Shown here piece by piece: positions 10,412 through 20,232 of a stretch of DNA of 64,000 bases. The notes under the pieces are model-generated. The model was not told where the DNA came from, ran no database searches, and worked only from the letters and a program-made list of their open reading frames with translations. This DNA comes from Cordilura impudica. Lineage: Eukaryota; Arthropoda; Insecta; Diptera; Scathophagidae. Made by a program: the position numbers and the translations under genes. The stretch covers positions 234,939,836-235,003,835 of the forward strand of contig OY821518.1 in NCBI GenBank assembly GCA_963682025.1, given 5' to 3'. Each line of letters starts with the position of its first letter. Position 1 is the stretch's first letter.

Positions 10412-10790
10412 ACAACTCCTGACAACTCTACCGACACGCAAAAAAATACACCGCGGTGCACCGGTACAACCAACTTTTGTATTCATAACACTCAGACGGA
10501 CGGACGGACATCGTTTAATCGACTCAGAAAGTGTTTCTTGTTTTTGAGTCGATCCGTATAATAAAAGATGGATAAAGGTCCAATATTTTTGGCAGTTACA
10601 AACATCACCTCAAACTTAATATATCCTAACAACATAGTGGACAAATTTTGTATTCATAAATTTTGCAGAAAATATCTAACCTTGGGTCAGAAAAATTGTT
10701 CTGGTGCACACGGGCGGAAACTGGCGGGTGTATAATGGAGTGTACGAGTATAGGGAAGAGTTCGGACTGCTTTTGACTGTCAGGAGTTGT
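10412..10790. mobile_element. possible nested MITE inside Transib A
   Basis: ACAACTCCTGACA at 10412-10424 is matched by its exact reverse complement at 10778-10790. The 380-bp interval contains an R1 fragment and GC-richer sequence unlike the surroundings. No clear target duplication flanks it, so the boundaries are tentative. Confidence 0.45.
10489..10645 (+). repeat. short R1 fragment between 14-bp direct repeats
   Basis: Only the 3' part of R1 is present, starting at CACTCAGACGGACGGACGG and ending AACATAGTGGACAAA. It is bounded by TTTTGTATTCATAA at 10475-10488 and again at 10646-10659. A 5'-truncated copy between 14-bp direct repeats resembles target-primed retroposition. Confidence 0.65.
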
Positions 10791-11183
10791 GCTCTATTAT
10801 TTAGGAGATTTTCGGAAAAATTGGAACTTTTTAAGAAATTTTTTTTTTTAATTTCCGAATTACTCAGTAATTTTACGTTTTGAACGTTAATAGTATGGAA
10901 GCCACAAAATTACACAAAATTTATTTCACTTCAAAATCTTTTAAATCAAAAAAGTTACAGTCATTCAAAAATAAAAATTTACAAAGAAATTTTTAATTTT
11001 AGCAAAATACTGAGAAAGCCTATTTTCGAAGACCCTGTTTGCTGAGATATAGTTGAGATAGAGTCGCAATTTTTTGGCTCCCGAGGTTTGCTAGTATTTA
11101 CTTTAAAATGAATGCCATAACTTTAAAATCGGTAACAAAAAAAAATGATTTTTGGCCGCCTTCTCAAAATATGGTCCACTGTG

Positions 11184-11188
11184 CGACG
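11184..11188 (+). repeat. Transib A target-site duplication, right (CGACG)
   Basis: This is an exact copy of 7399-7403, immediately outside the inverse terminus CACTGTG. Confidence 0.93.
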
Positions 11189-11235
11189 TTTCGTTGGAGA
11201 TTCCTAACGTTCTCAGGGATAATTTTATTAATGTA

Positions 11236-11396
11236 TGTGACCTTCTCCGAGAAAAGGGACCAAGTGCGTCAAGAAACGGGTTGTGTCAAAAACCGTGGAT
11301 TCTGGTACCTAAAAGGGTGTAGAAACTTAAAGTGCGTTTTTTTTTTCTCAAAACTTACTTTCACACACTAGGTCCCTTTTCTCGGAGAAGGTCACA
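11236..11396. repeat. perfect 26-bp inverted repeat around a 109-bp spacer
   Basis: TGTGACCTTCTCCGAGAAAA plus GGGACC at 11236-11261 is repeated as an exact reverse complement at 11371-11396. The spacer has no coding features. Perfect arms in otherwise decayed DNA suggest a recent MITE or a conserved hairpin. I cannot see a convincing target duplication. Confidence 0.8.
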
Positions 11397-11714
11397 TTAG
11401 TCTTTTTGTCAAATTTAATACATTTAATTTACAATATATTCTGTTTTACATGCACAACATAAAACCAGGAACGGAAAATAATTGTTATTATTATTATTAT
11501 TATAATTATTATTTAGATATTTATATTATATTTTATATTTATATTTTTATTGTTATTTTTTTTTTTTTTTTGGAAGAAAGGGTCACGTTAAAATTCTCTC
11601 TATCTATTTTAGGGAATTTTTAATCATTATCGTAAGATATATAGTATTTTGGTCACCGTAACCAATATTAATGAGAAATGTTTTTTTTTTTTGGTTATAA
11701 ATAACTACTTTTAT
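11397..11714. other. AT-rich non-coding sequence
   Basis: It contains ATT/TTA microsatellite-like runs (about 11478-11560) and long T runs. No gene is seen. Confidence 0.5.
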
Positions 11715-12103
11715 AACCAAAAAAACTTTTTGGTTACTAATAACCATTATTGAAAGTAATTTTATTTTTGGTTATCGTATACGTATCTGTATTTACTTTT
11801 GATGTAATGTATGCATTTCTAAGGTTTTTGAAGGATAAAGAATTTAAATATCTTTGGTAAAGTAAACAAAACGGTCAGTTTTATAGGAAACGTTTATTAA
11901 TTTTATAAATAATATATTATTTAATTTAAAAGTTGATTAAAAATGAAACTTTAAGTAGTTTAGTTAAAGTAGTTCAATAATTAAACTACAGACCCTTTAG
12001 AAATGCATCCATTACATGAAAAATACGATAAATATACGGGTAGCGATAAAAATATAGTTACTTTCAATAATGGCTATTGGTAACCAAAAAAAATTTTTTG
12101 GTT
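11715..12103. mobile_element. MITE-like element with about 130-bp inverted repeats
   Basis: The left arm from 11715 reads AACCAAAAAAACTTTTTGG, then ACCATTATTGAAAGTAA, ATGTAATG and ATGCATTTCTAA. It recurs inverted in the right arm, which ends at 12103. The arms are about 80 percent alike by eye. The central 120 bp contain no frame. The right end abuts the LINE tail at 12104. The class is unknown. Confidence 0.65.
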
Positions 12104-12126
12104 CTTATTTATTTATTTATTTATTA
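12104..12126 (-). repeat. LINE 1 3' tail, (TAAA)n
   Basis: About five tetranucleotide repeats form the simple-repeat tail of the minus-strand LINE. Similar tails end the LINE fragments near 29.1 kb and 47.9 kb. Confidence 0.7.
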
Positions 12127-12412
12127 AATGTGGATATCACATACAACAAGATATAATTCTTTTTAATTACATTATGTGATCTTATAATAATACAATCAAT
12201 TTGTGATAGTCGTTACAATACTTTTAAGAAACAAGAAAAATATAAAAATAAAAATAATTTTAAATTACAAAAGTATAAAAATATAAGTAAAAAATTAATA
12301 GATAATGGGAGAGTATAGAATATATAATATAATCACAAATGAAACAATAATTAAGAAAGTTGAAAATTAGAGACCAAATCATTTTTAAACAATTCATTTT
12401 TAAATTGTAAAG
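12127..12412 (-). pseudogene. LINE 1 ORF2 C-terminal tail and 3' UTR
   Basis: Joined across the Transib B insertion, the minus-strand frame continues with ALQFKNELFKNDLVSNF and stops at 12351-12353. It matches the end of the LINE 2 protein (SFKKELFKLFLN). About 225 bp of AT-rich 3' UTR follow before the tail. The reading frame is restored exactly when one CGTTT copy and the Transib are removed. Confidence 0.8.
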
Positions 12413-12417
12413 CGTTT
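12413..12417 (+). repeat. Transib B target-site duplication, left (CGTTT)
   Basis: Identical to 15712-15716. The interrupted LINE frame shows that one copy is the original target. Confidence 0.95.
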
Positions 12418-12715
12418 CACAGTGGCGCCATTTGAGTTTTTTCATTTCAAAAATCATATCTTTTTAACCGAATAACATAATTGAAGAGTTTAAACAGCAT
12501 ATGATAGATATGAAATGAGCGTTTGGAAAGGGTGCTACGCTTTGTAGGGGCCTACTTATGGGTTATCAAAGTTAAAATTTGTAGAAAAATCAATTTTATG
12601 GTAACTAAAAAAAATTATTTTTAAATTGTTTTTATTTTTTTTCTTTAGGGTTTTATGTTTTAAATTATTACCCAACAAATTAAAAAAAAAATACTTCTTT
12701 TTTAAATTTATTTTT

Positions 12716-14706
12716 TCAATTTTCTGTAAAATATTCATCACAATTCGTAAGAGAATGCATATCTAAAAGGCTAATCATTTCTAAACTATAATTATTTTCT
12801 AACTCTATTCGTGACTTCACATGCCGCAGGGAGGAAATAAGTGGATCGGAAGATGCTGCCAACATGTTGAAGAGGTCCTCATTTTGCTTTACCCTTGATG
12901 CTTTGAATGTGTTCTGCAATCTATATTTTTTATAAAATTTGTTAAGAGACTCCTGTGCTTCTTCAGAAAGCTCTCCAATTGGCAAAGACTGGTACTCAAT
13001 TATATCTTTGCCATGCGCCAATATTTTATGGACGGTCGGGGTCAACTTCTTCTGTGGATACATTTCTGCTAAAACAGATGCAGTTTTCGATGCATATTCT
13101 CCATATTTTGTAGAATTGACATTTTCTTTGCAGTTTAAAACATTCAAGATCGTTCCCAATCTTTGCACGATTTGATTGTCAATTCCAGTGATTCTAGTTA
13201 CTGCCTCATCATTTTCAAAAAATCTCCTAGAAGTGTTTCCATCGTTTGAGTTACCGTATCCGTGCTTGGGACAGTCTACTTTTAGTCCAACTTGTTTAAA
13301 AAAAGCATCCTGTATTTGCTTCTTTCTGATCTTTTATTTATCCTTTATTGATGTATTTTCATCGAAGTTTTCCTCCTCTTGTGGTAGAGTATATGCCAGT
13401 TTTAGCAAGAACTCCATACACCTTATCCTTGCGTGCAATGGTGACATTCCATATTCGTAATTCTCCTCGTTTGTAGGATCGTTTAAATTAACAAAGTTCT
13501 TCTGACTCTTTTTGCAAATCGAGCATGACAATGTTGATGTTGTTCCTGTCAGTTCGTTTACGACTTTTCCGTCAACCATGGTCAGGTGGAACTCGTAATT
13601 GCATTCAATATATTTTCCTTCTCCAATTTGCAGCTTTGTAGGCTTAATCTTGCTTATTTCTTCTTCAATGTCCTTCACCGTGGTCCTTATGAGTTCTGCC
13701 GATTCCCTTACAAATTGAAACATTATTGGTCGGCAATAATGCACTGATGATGGACGTGGATTTTTCCAGTGTAGGGAAAAATCAGATTTTAGCCGCAAAG
13801 GAACAACAGATGCCATAAACATATTTCAGTCCGATATTGTAGCGTCATCGGAAGATATCCTTTGCTTATAAACGCTTTGTCCGGATGATCCATCGCAGCC
13901 CCATTTGCTGATCAATGTCAGTTTCTCATGAGGAAGTTTCACCTCATTTTCCAACAACCGTTTTGCTGTATGGCCCATGAGATCCTGCAGATTGGCTTTC
14001 ACAGAGACTTCCGTAAACTCCGTATGCAGTGGTCGTGAATTTATTTTGGCTTGCGTAATATGCTTGTATCCTGGTAAAACGTCAGCCCCGTGTCGCATCA
14101 AGGATGCCCGTAGTATCTCATATTTCTCTTTGGAAAGTTGTAAGTCCATAAACAAGGCCAAGGCTTCTTCGGAACCATACTTTTTAATGTGTGCGTTTGT
14201 GGGCGTGGGAATGCTTTCCTTAATCCTTTTTAGTCGCAGTGGGCTTGCATCAGCAACAGACTTTGTAATCTGCGACCTAACTCTTTCATTATCCTTTGTA
14301 TATTTAATAGACAGCGCGTCCGATAAATGCTTCGTGGTCAAGTCATTGGTGGCATCGGCAAGTTTCCTCTTTCTTGTGAAAATTGAACACTCCCCAATAC
14401 TTTTTTTGGCCTTCCTTTTGCTCCTCTGATTGATGTGGTGGGTTTATCTACTGCCAATATATCCAGAATGGTGTCTTCATTAAGCCAGTCCTCGTATTTG
14501 GAGTTGAAGTTCTGAATGGTTCGATTAGATTTCACCCATTTTGCCTTAATATTTGCATATATCAGATAAAAATTATTTTTTATAATTTCGCTTCTCTCAA
14601 TATTTCCGTATAAGCTATCAAGTTCTTATAAAGCAGCTTCCGTGAAAAACTTTGGTGTGGTTGACCTTCTAAACAGTTCAAATAATTTTAAATTGTTTAA
14701 CGCCAT
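12716..14706 (-). pseudogene. Transib transposase B, near full length with few lesions
   Basis: The frame starts MALNNLKLFELF at 14706 and ends CDEYFTEN at 12716, about 660 codons, a normal Transib length. Landmarks in order are YEDWLNEDTI, IPTPTNAHIKKYGSEEALAL, ISKWGCDGSSGQSVYKQ (first catalytic Asp in CDG), MASVVPLRLKSDFSLHW, HLTMVDGKVVNELTG (probable second Asp), and a zinc-binding SCSIC. Then come YGMSPLHARIRCMEFLLKLA, GNSNDGNTSRRFFE, TVHKILAHGKDIIE and LPIGELSEEAQESLNK (catalytic Glu at the end of SEEAQE). The lesions I see are a stop near 14622, one frameshift near 14340, an in-frame TGA at 13823-13825, and a TAA at about 13334. The low lesion count suggests fairly recent activity. Confidence 0.92.
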
Positions 14707-14749
14707 GGTTTCAGTACTTAAATTGTTTAACGCCATGGTTTCAGTACTT
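14690..14749 (-). repeat. 30-bp tandem duplication at the Transib B start codon
   Basis: Two identical 30-bp copies (14690-14719 and 14720-14749) each contain the ATG and the first codons of the transposase. The start could be at either copy. It is a local duplication. Confidence 0.85.
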
Positions 14750-15704
14750 GTTGCGCCAACTTTCAGTCGTAGACTAATCCAGGCATTATGCTTATTTTGC
14801 AATATATAGGCTTATGCTACCATGCCTAAAAATTTACCTGTTCCCTGCATACATATTGATTTAGGCTGAATTATGCAATTTTGATATTATGCTCATGTCT
14901 AAATAAGATTTGTGCCTACCTGGAGGGAACATTTGAACTCCATGAACTCTTGACCATTTGAACTCCAAAGTAATTTTTAAGTGAGGTGCGTACCTGCGAA
15001 TTTCAATTAGTAGTTTTTTGTGCATCCTGTGTCTGTAACAGAATATTGGGAGTAGACTTTGGCAGAGGCTCACAGGTAGACAACCGACTTAAAATCAATT
15101 TTCAAACTATTAGATCAAAACATGTCAGTCAAAACATGTAAGGGATGTACGCCATACAATTTCTGCAACCATGTCCTTTTAACCTTTTTTACCTCTAGAA
15201 GCCAAACGGGCACGTACGAGCAGATAAAGCCTTTTAAATTATGTAAAGAAATACTCAAAGAACACGTTTTGCAAATACGGCAAATAAAGAAAAATATAGA
15301 TTTTTTTTTATTTTCCGTCAAATTTGAAAAATAGTGAAAAAACGGATAGTTTTTAAATAGTGATTTACCAGGAGAAACACAAAGCAAATAGTTAATTTTT
15401 TTTTATCATTATACATATAATAAATACATCAATCAATACAAACAAAAAATAAGGCAATTCGTTATCTATTTTTCGTGATATTACACCTGAAATCGCAACA
15501 AATTGACTAAAAATTGTGTGTTTTTTTGAAAAACGAAAGTCAGTCAACTTTGAACGGTTATATCTTCTAAACTAAAAATGTGATATTATTAAGAGTAGCA
15601 TATTTAAAATCGTTGAAAAGTTTATTATAACATGAGTTTATTCAAAACTTCGTCGGCGCACATGAATATCTTGATTTTTGCAACCTCGTTTGCTCTACGG
15701 GCGC
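14750..15704. other. Transib B leader, non-coding
   Basis: This is the sequence between the transposase start and the terminus. No further gene is seen; the small frames here have no family features. It presumably holds the promoter. Confidence 0.5.
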
Positions 15705-15711
15705 CACTGTG

Positions 15712-15716
15712 CGTTT
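15712..15716 (+). repeat. Transib B target-site duplication, right (CGTTT)
   Basis: Exact copy of 12413-12417, adjoining the terminus and lying within LINE 1 codons. Confidence 0.95.
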
Positions 15717-18450
15717 TCTGTTATTTGTAAATTGTTGGATAACGAGTTCCACAGACATATGGGATTTATAAAAAATTGCCAACTAGAGATTAATGTTCGA
15801 TATCGTAATTGTATAAGATTATTTCCTCTATTTGATCGTGCAAACTTAAGGCGTTCAAATAAATAAGATGGTTCTTTGGCGTATATTACTTTGTGAAGTA
15901 GAATTAATGATCTTATTTTTATTAAGGCCATGAGGTCAACTCCGTACAGAGACTTAGAATATAGAGAAGTTCCATCATATCTCTTTATACCATACACATA
16001 ACGTAGGATCGCATTGTAAGCTACTAATAATCTCCTTTTACTTTCTGTATCACAAAAAGCAAATATCTCACAACCATATAGTAACTTCGGCATAATGAAA
16101 GTTTTCGCGAGAAGCACAGGAATGTTTAAAGGTGTAAGATGTTGTATAGGGTACAACGTTCTTAGCATTACAAATATTTTTCCAGATGCAGAATTAATCT
16201 GATTGTTCCACGTGAGCGATTTATTAAAAATGATTCCCAGATTCCTAGCAGATTCCACAATTTCAGTATTCTGATTACCTAATGATACTGGAATATCTAT
16301 AGGGATGGTTTGATTTCTTTGAGTTATAACTAAACATTTTGATTTTTTTTTTGGATTTAAGTAAAGTCCATTTGAAGAAGCCCATTCAAATATTATATTG
16401 AGATCCTCCTTAAGCTTTTCAGTGCATTCACGAATTAATCTTTTTTTACAGCTAATATAAATTTGAACATCATCCGCATATATATGGATATTGCTGTGTG
16501 AAAGTTGACTGGGTAAATCACTAATGTATAACGTGAATAATAGTGGGCCAAGAATAGAACCTTGCGGCACTCCTTTAGATACATGTAGTGCAGTGGAAAT
16601 TGTGTCACCCAAAGATACAGATTGGAAACGATTAGTAAGATAAGAAGCTAGCAGCGATGCAGCAGTTGAAGTAAAGTTGAATTTATTTGATAGTTTATTG
16701 CAATCGGATCGAATCCTTTAGAGTGATCCAAAAGCACCAGAAACGTAACACATCCATTGTCAAGATTTTGTCTGATGTCTTCAGATACATTAATGAGCGC
16801 TGTGACGCAGCTATGCTTTGGCCTAAAGCCTGATTGATTTTTAGCTAGGAGATAGTGACTAGTTAAATATTTACTCATTTGCTCATATACCAGTCGTTCA
16901 AATACTTTAGATAAGTATGGTAATATTGAAATAGGGCGAAATTCAGTTCCAGTTTTCTTGACAGGAATGATCCTTGCATGTTTCCAACAATTTGGAAAGT
17001 GACTTGTGGTAATAATGGTGTTAAAAATGGGGGTGATGTAAACTAATACCTTAGGTAAAAGAAGTTTTACGAATTTTGGATGTATCTGGTCAAACCCGAC
17101 TGCATTGGACTTCACGGATAAGCAACTTAATAATACATCAATAGGCAAGACACACGAAAATTCAAATTGATGCAATGGTGGAAGTTGCCTGGATTCATTT
17201 ATTTGATTAATTGTTGGATTTTGATCCAATAGCACAGTTGCGGGTATATTGATAAATGATGCATTTAATTCATTTGCATCAACATTACAAATAGTAGGTT
17301 TTTTATTTCCGATTCCAATTTCCTTAATCGTTTGCATTTCTTGTTAGAAATCGGGTAGCGTAATAGTTTGATTTTGTTTCTCTTATGTTCTTATTAACAT
17401 TCCGACGAGCTATACGGTATTCCTCATGTAGTTCAGAGTTTCTAAATCTTTTCCATAGTGTATAAAGCACATTACGATCATTAATTTGGCTTCTGATAGT
17501 AGAATTAAACCAACACCTTTTGGTTTTATCACCTCTGTAAATACGCAAGGGAACAGTAATATCAAAGAGGCGCAGTATATGGCTATTAAAAAATTGTAAT
17601 TGTTCCTCAGCAGATACCATGTTGTATATAAAATTCCAGTAAGTGGCGTTAAATTGTTCTTCCAATAAACTATAGTTAATGTTCCGAAAACCACGAAAAC
17701 TAACGGAACTTTCAGTTGTCATTAATTTGAAATCATATGACATAAAAATTAAGTCGTGTTTTGAAAAACATGGCGTAGTAAGTTGATCGTACAGTAATAA
17801 ATTTGAAACATTACCCAATATAAAAATATCTATTAGTGTACTACTAGTATTCGTGAAGTGAGTAATGTGCTCAGTGTTTGCTCTATGTAAGCTGATAGAT
17901 ATCAATTGACGCTGTAATTTCGAATCCATTAGAATATTACAGTTAAAATCACTTGCAATAATCACATCATTGTATTGAATAGCCAGAATTTACAAATCAC
18001 GCAAAAAAAAGGTTAAAATGTGATTCACGATCTGGTCGGTAAGTGCAACCTAGCAACACTTTTTTTATCACCACCAATAATTTCAACAAATAAATATTCA
18101 ATTGCTGCGTTATCTTCCGATCTTTTTACTTCCTTACAGTGTATATGGTTTTTGATGTAGATCGCAATCCCACCAGCATAACCCTTTCTATCATTTCTAA
18201 GTACTTTGTACCCATTGGCCGTAACAAAACTATCTGGTAAATCCTTATCGAACCATGATTCGGATACACAAATAATATCCACCTTAGATTCCTCAAGCAA
18301 GTAACGAAACTCATCAATTTTGGGAAGTAAACTTAGGGCATTAATATGGCATATATTAAGACCATTGCGTCGCTTAGTAAGAATTTTAAACAGATTTCTC
18401 GTGCTGACCGTAGAACCCAACCCCGAGCTATTAGTTGATGACATAATCAA
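15717..18450 (-). pseudogene. LINE 1 ORF2: endonuclease and reverse transcriptase
   Basis: ORF2 starts at 18450. The AP-like endonuclease shows ICHINALSLLPKIDEFRYLL, VDIICVSESWFDKD and YAGGIAIYIKN. After a broken stretch near 17970-18030 it continues with SDFNCNILMDS, STLIDIFI and FSKHDLIFMSY. The reverse transcriptase (17337-15717) shows [48 protein letters not shown] (first metal Asp), [13 protein letters not shown] and [11 protein letters not shown] (catalytic YADD). The C-terminal domain includes [10 protein letters not shown]. Frameshifts lie near 17970, near 17330 and between 16650 and 16610, where a short piece of the palm domain is also lost. It is dead but well preserved in the catalytic core. 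Confidence 0.9.
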
Positions 18451-18739
18451 TATTTAAAACAGAGCAGAGAACGCTATTGCAATAAAGAAAATAGACAACA
18501 TTTATATTTAAAGTTGATGAGATTATGAGTGAAATTAGAGAAATAAGATATAAGATAGAAAATTTAATGATAAAATTTTTTAATTTGATTTTTTTTATGA
18601 TAAAATTTATAGATAATGTTTAAAATAAGGATATGTGGCACATAAACATAATATTTGGTTGCAGTGTAAAAAAGGATAAAAGGATAAGCATATGACCTCA
18701 TGATTTCATCAATTTCGAAATTCGTTTTGTATATTTTCA
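18451..18739 (-). other. LINE 1 inter-ORF spacer
   Basis: About 290 bp of AT-rich sequence between the ORF1 stop and the ORF2 start. No additional feature. Confidence 0.5.
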
Positions 18740-19096
18740 TTAGTATTTAGATGGAAAAAGTTTATTAAGTTCGCTTAAGTCTTCAATTCGTATCGGTTCA
18801 TCAGATGAATTTATTTTTATATAAACTAGTCCACGTAGAGAAAAAGCTGATGCTAAACGCGAACTTTTATGTAAGTCAATCGCTGCATGTAAAATTTTAA
18901 AATTAGTTGAAGTTAAATTTTCATTTAAGTATACTTTTTTTTATAATGTTTCTGCGAGGTAAGCCCAATGTGTTGAAGGTACAATTGGCTTCGATGGGTT
19001 TTCCTAAAATAGGCTAATGATTTTAATATGAAATTCTTGTCATAGGGCGAACAAAGTTTAACAAGAATAACAGCATCAGGAGAGTATACTTCTTAT
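18740..19096 (-). pseudogene. LINE 1 ORF1, C-terminal fragment
   Basis: No long frame is open here, but the minus strand reads VILVKLCSPYDKNFILKSLA, then LQHIGLTSQKHYK. After a one-base slip in an A run near 18945 it reads VYLNENLTSTNFKILHAAID and ASAFSLRGLVYIKI, stopping at 18740-18742. A block like YLNENLTSTN followed by a basic helix is characteristic of LINE ORF1 C-terminal domains (CR1/Kiri-like, nucleic-acid chaperone). Upstream sequence ends near 19096, so ORF1 is 5' truncated. Confidence 0.7.
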
Positions 19097-19148
19097 AATA
19101 GTTATTCATAACCAAAATAAAATAAAAAATTCTCATATATATCGGTAA

Positions 19149-19633
19149 AGCTGCGTTCACACTACGTATTTTGTTTGTGTTTGTCTTAGTTTTTTAACAC
19201 GTGCAATTTGTACACATAGTGTGAACCATTTCAAACATTGTTTATGTACAACACATTTTGCAAGACATATGTAAATTTTTCAATTAGAGCAGGTTCTATT
19301 TTGGCAAGACAAACATATGAAAATACAACACTGCTTGTGGCGAAAGAAAAACAGAGTAAATTATAAAGATTAATATTGAAAGAAAAATAAATTGTTTAAT
19401 ATTAATTAACAATTAAAAAATATATAAAATATATAACTTTATTTTTAACAATAAATTTTTGTAAATTCACAAATTAAATCAGCTGTTGTTTACATTTAGA
19501 GGTTATGTCATACGGATATACATACATATTACGTTTGAACGCAAGAATTATAAAACGCCAATTTTGACACACATACGTATGGATCGTAAAACTGAATTTA
19601 CACATGGAAAATACACATAGTGTAAACACACCT
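19149..19633. mobile_element. MITE, probable PIF/Harbinger type (TAA target)
   Basis: The ends are about 28-bp imperfect inverted repeats (AGCTGCGTTCACACTACGTA on the left; AGGTGTGTTTACACTATGTG read inward from the right). TAA is present on both sides (19146-19148 and 19634-19636). No coding capacity. A 3-bp TAA duplication fits PIF/Harbinger, but the class is inferred only from this. Confidence 0.6.
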
Positions 19634-19636
19634 TAA

Positions 19637-20059
19637 CGATGACAAAAAATAAATATGTATAAATTACAATAACGGTTAATTATAACCCTTATTTGAATTC
19701 ATCAATATTAGTGGGTCTACAAGACCTTTTCGTTCTTTCTCTTATAACTGTTACGTTCCTGCATAAAACATAATATTAATTTAAAACATATGAATAAAAT
19801 AAATGAAAGTAAATATCGCAGTGAAAAATCCGTTTAAACTAGTATCACAGCTGAAGTTAAAAATTAAAACAAACACAAAAATCAAGTTGGACAAACTTTA
19901 TCGTATGAAATCTTCAAAAAATTAATTTTTTTTTTTTTATAAATTTTTGAATATCATAACATATTGAGGCCGTATGACTATTATTTGTTAGTAGAGTAGA
20001 AGAGATTTATACGTATGAGTGATATTTTTAATATTACCCCAAAACACACATCAGTATTT
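19637..20059. other. AT-rich non-coding sequence
   Basis: Nothing recognised between the MITE and the next inverted-repeat element. Confidence 0.5.
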
Positions 20060-20224
20060 ATACACTATACCACTATATAGTTAAAACACCAAACCATCAC
20101 GAAAAAATGGCATTTCGGCATCATCACCTCCGATTTCAATGAAATTCAACACAAATGTCACACACTATAAGAGTATAATTAATCAAAAAAAATTTGACCC
20201 CAGATTCTTTCGAGTTCCGAAATA

Positions 20225-20232
20225 TGACGTCA
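20225..20232. promoter_or_regulatory. CRE-like palindrome TGACGTCA in left arm of E0
   Basis: The palindrome TGACGTCA occurs here and again at 22312-22319 in the opposite arm, the consensus site for CREB/ATF bZIP proteins. Conservation in both arms follows from their shared origin, so function is only a possibility. Confidence 0.35.

Larger units (their letters stand above)
7404..11183 (-). mobile_element. Transib element A (RAG1-like DNA transposon)
   Basis: The termini are CACAGTGGACCAT at 7404 and its inverse at 11183, inside a perfect CGACG duplication. Both ends share heptamer CACAGTG, a GAGAAGGCGG block, and CAAAAATC after 22 nt (7433-7440 and 11147-11154). The element is about 3.8 kb and carries a minus-strand transposase pseudogene (8143-10100). 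It also holds secondary insertions, including an R1 fragment (10489-10645). The termini are intact enough to be substrates in principle, but the transposase is broken. Transib transposases are the closest transposon relatives of the RAG1 core, and their termini are known to resemble recombination signal sequences. Confidence 0.93.
12418..15711 (-). mobile_element. Transib element B
   Basis: The ends are CACAGTGGCGCC at 12418 and the inverse ending at 15711, inside an exact CGTTT duplication in LINE 1. CAAAAATC occurs 23 nt (12448-12455) and 24 nt (15673-15680) inside the two heptamers. The roughly 3.3-kb element has a near-full-length transposase pseudogene (12716-14706). A roughly 960-bp leader lies between the gene and the right terminus. 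It postdates LINE 1. Confidence 0.95.
12104..19096 (-). mobile_element. LINE 1 (CR1/Jockey-superfamily non-LTR retrotransposon), interrupted by Transib B
   Basis: On the minus strand this reads ORF1 C-terminus (19096-18740), ORF2 endonuclease and reverse transcriptase (18450-15717), the Transib B insertion (12418-15711), the last ORF2 codons (12412-12351), a 3' UTR, and a TAAA-type tail (12126-12104). The 5' end is truncated near 19.1 kb. The exact clade is uncertain (CR1-, Kiri- or Jockey-like). Confidence 0.85.

Noticed and set aside
13977..14429. Plus-strand 150-codon frame and other frames opposite the Transib genes
   Set aside because: They are antisense shadows of recognised transposase coding on the minus strand.
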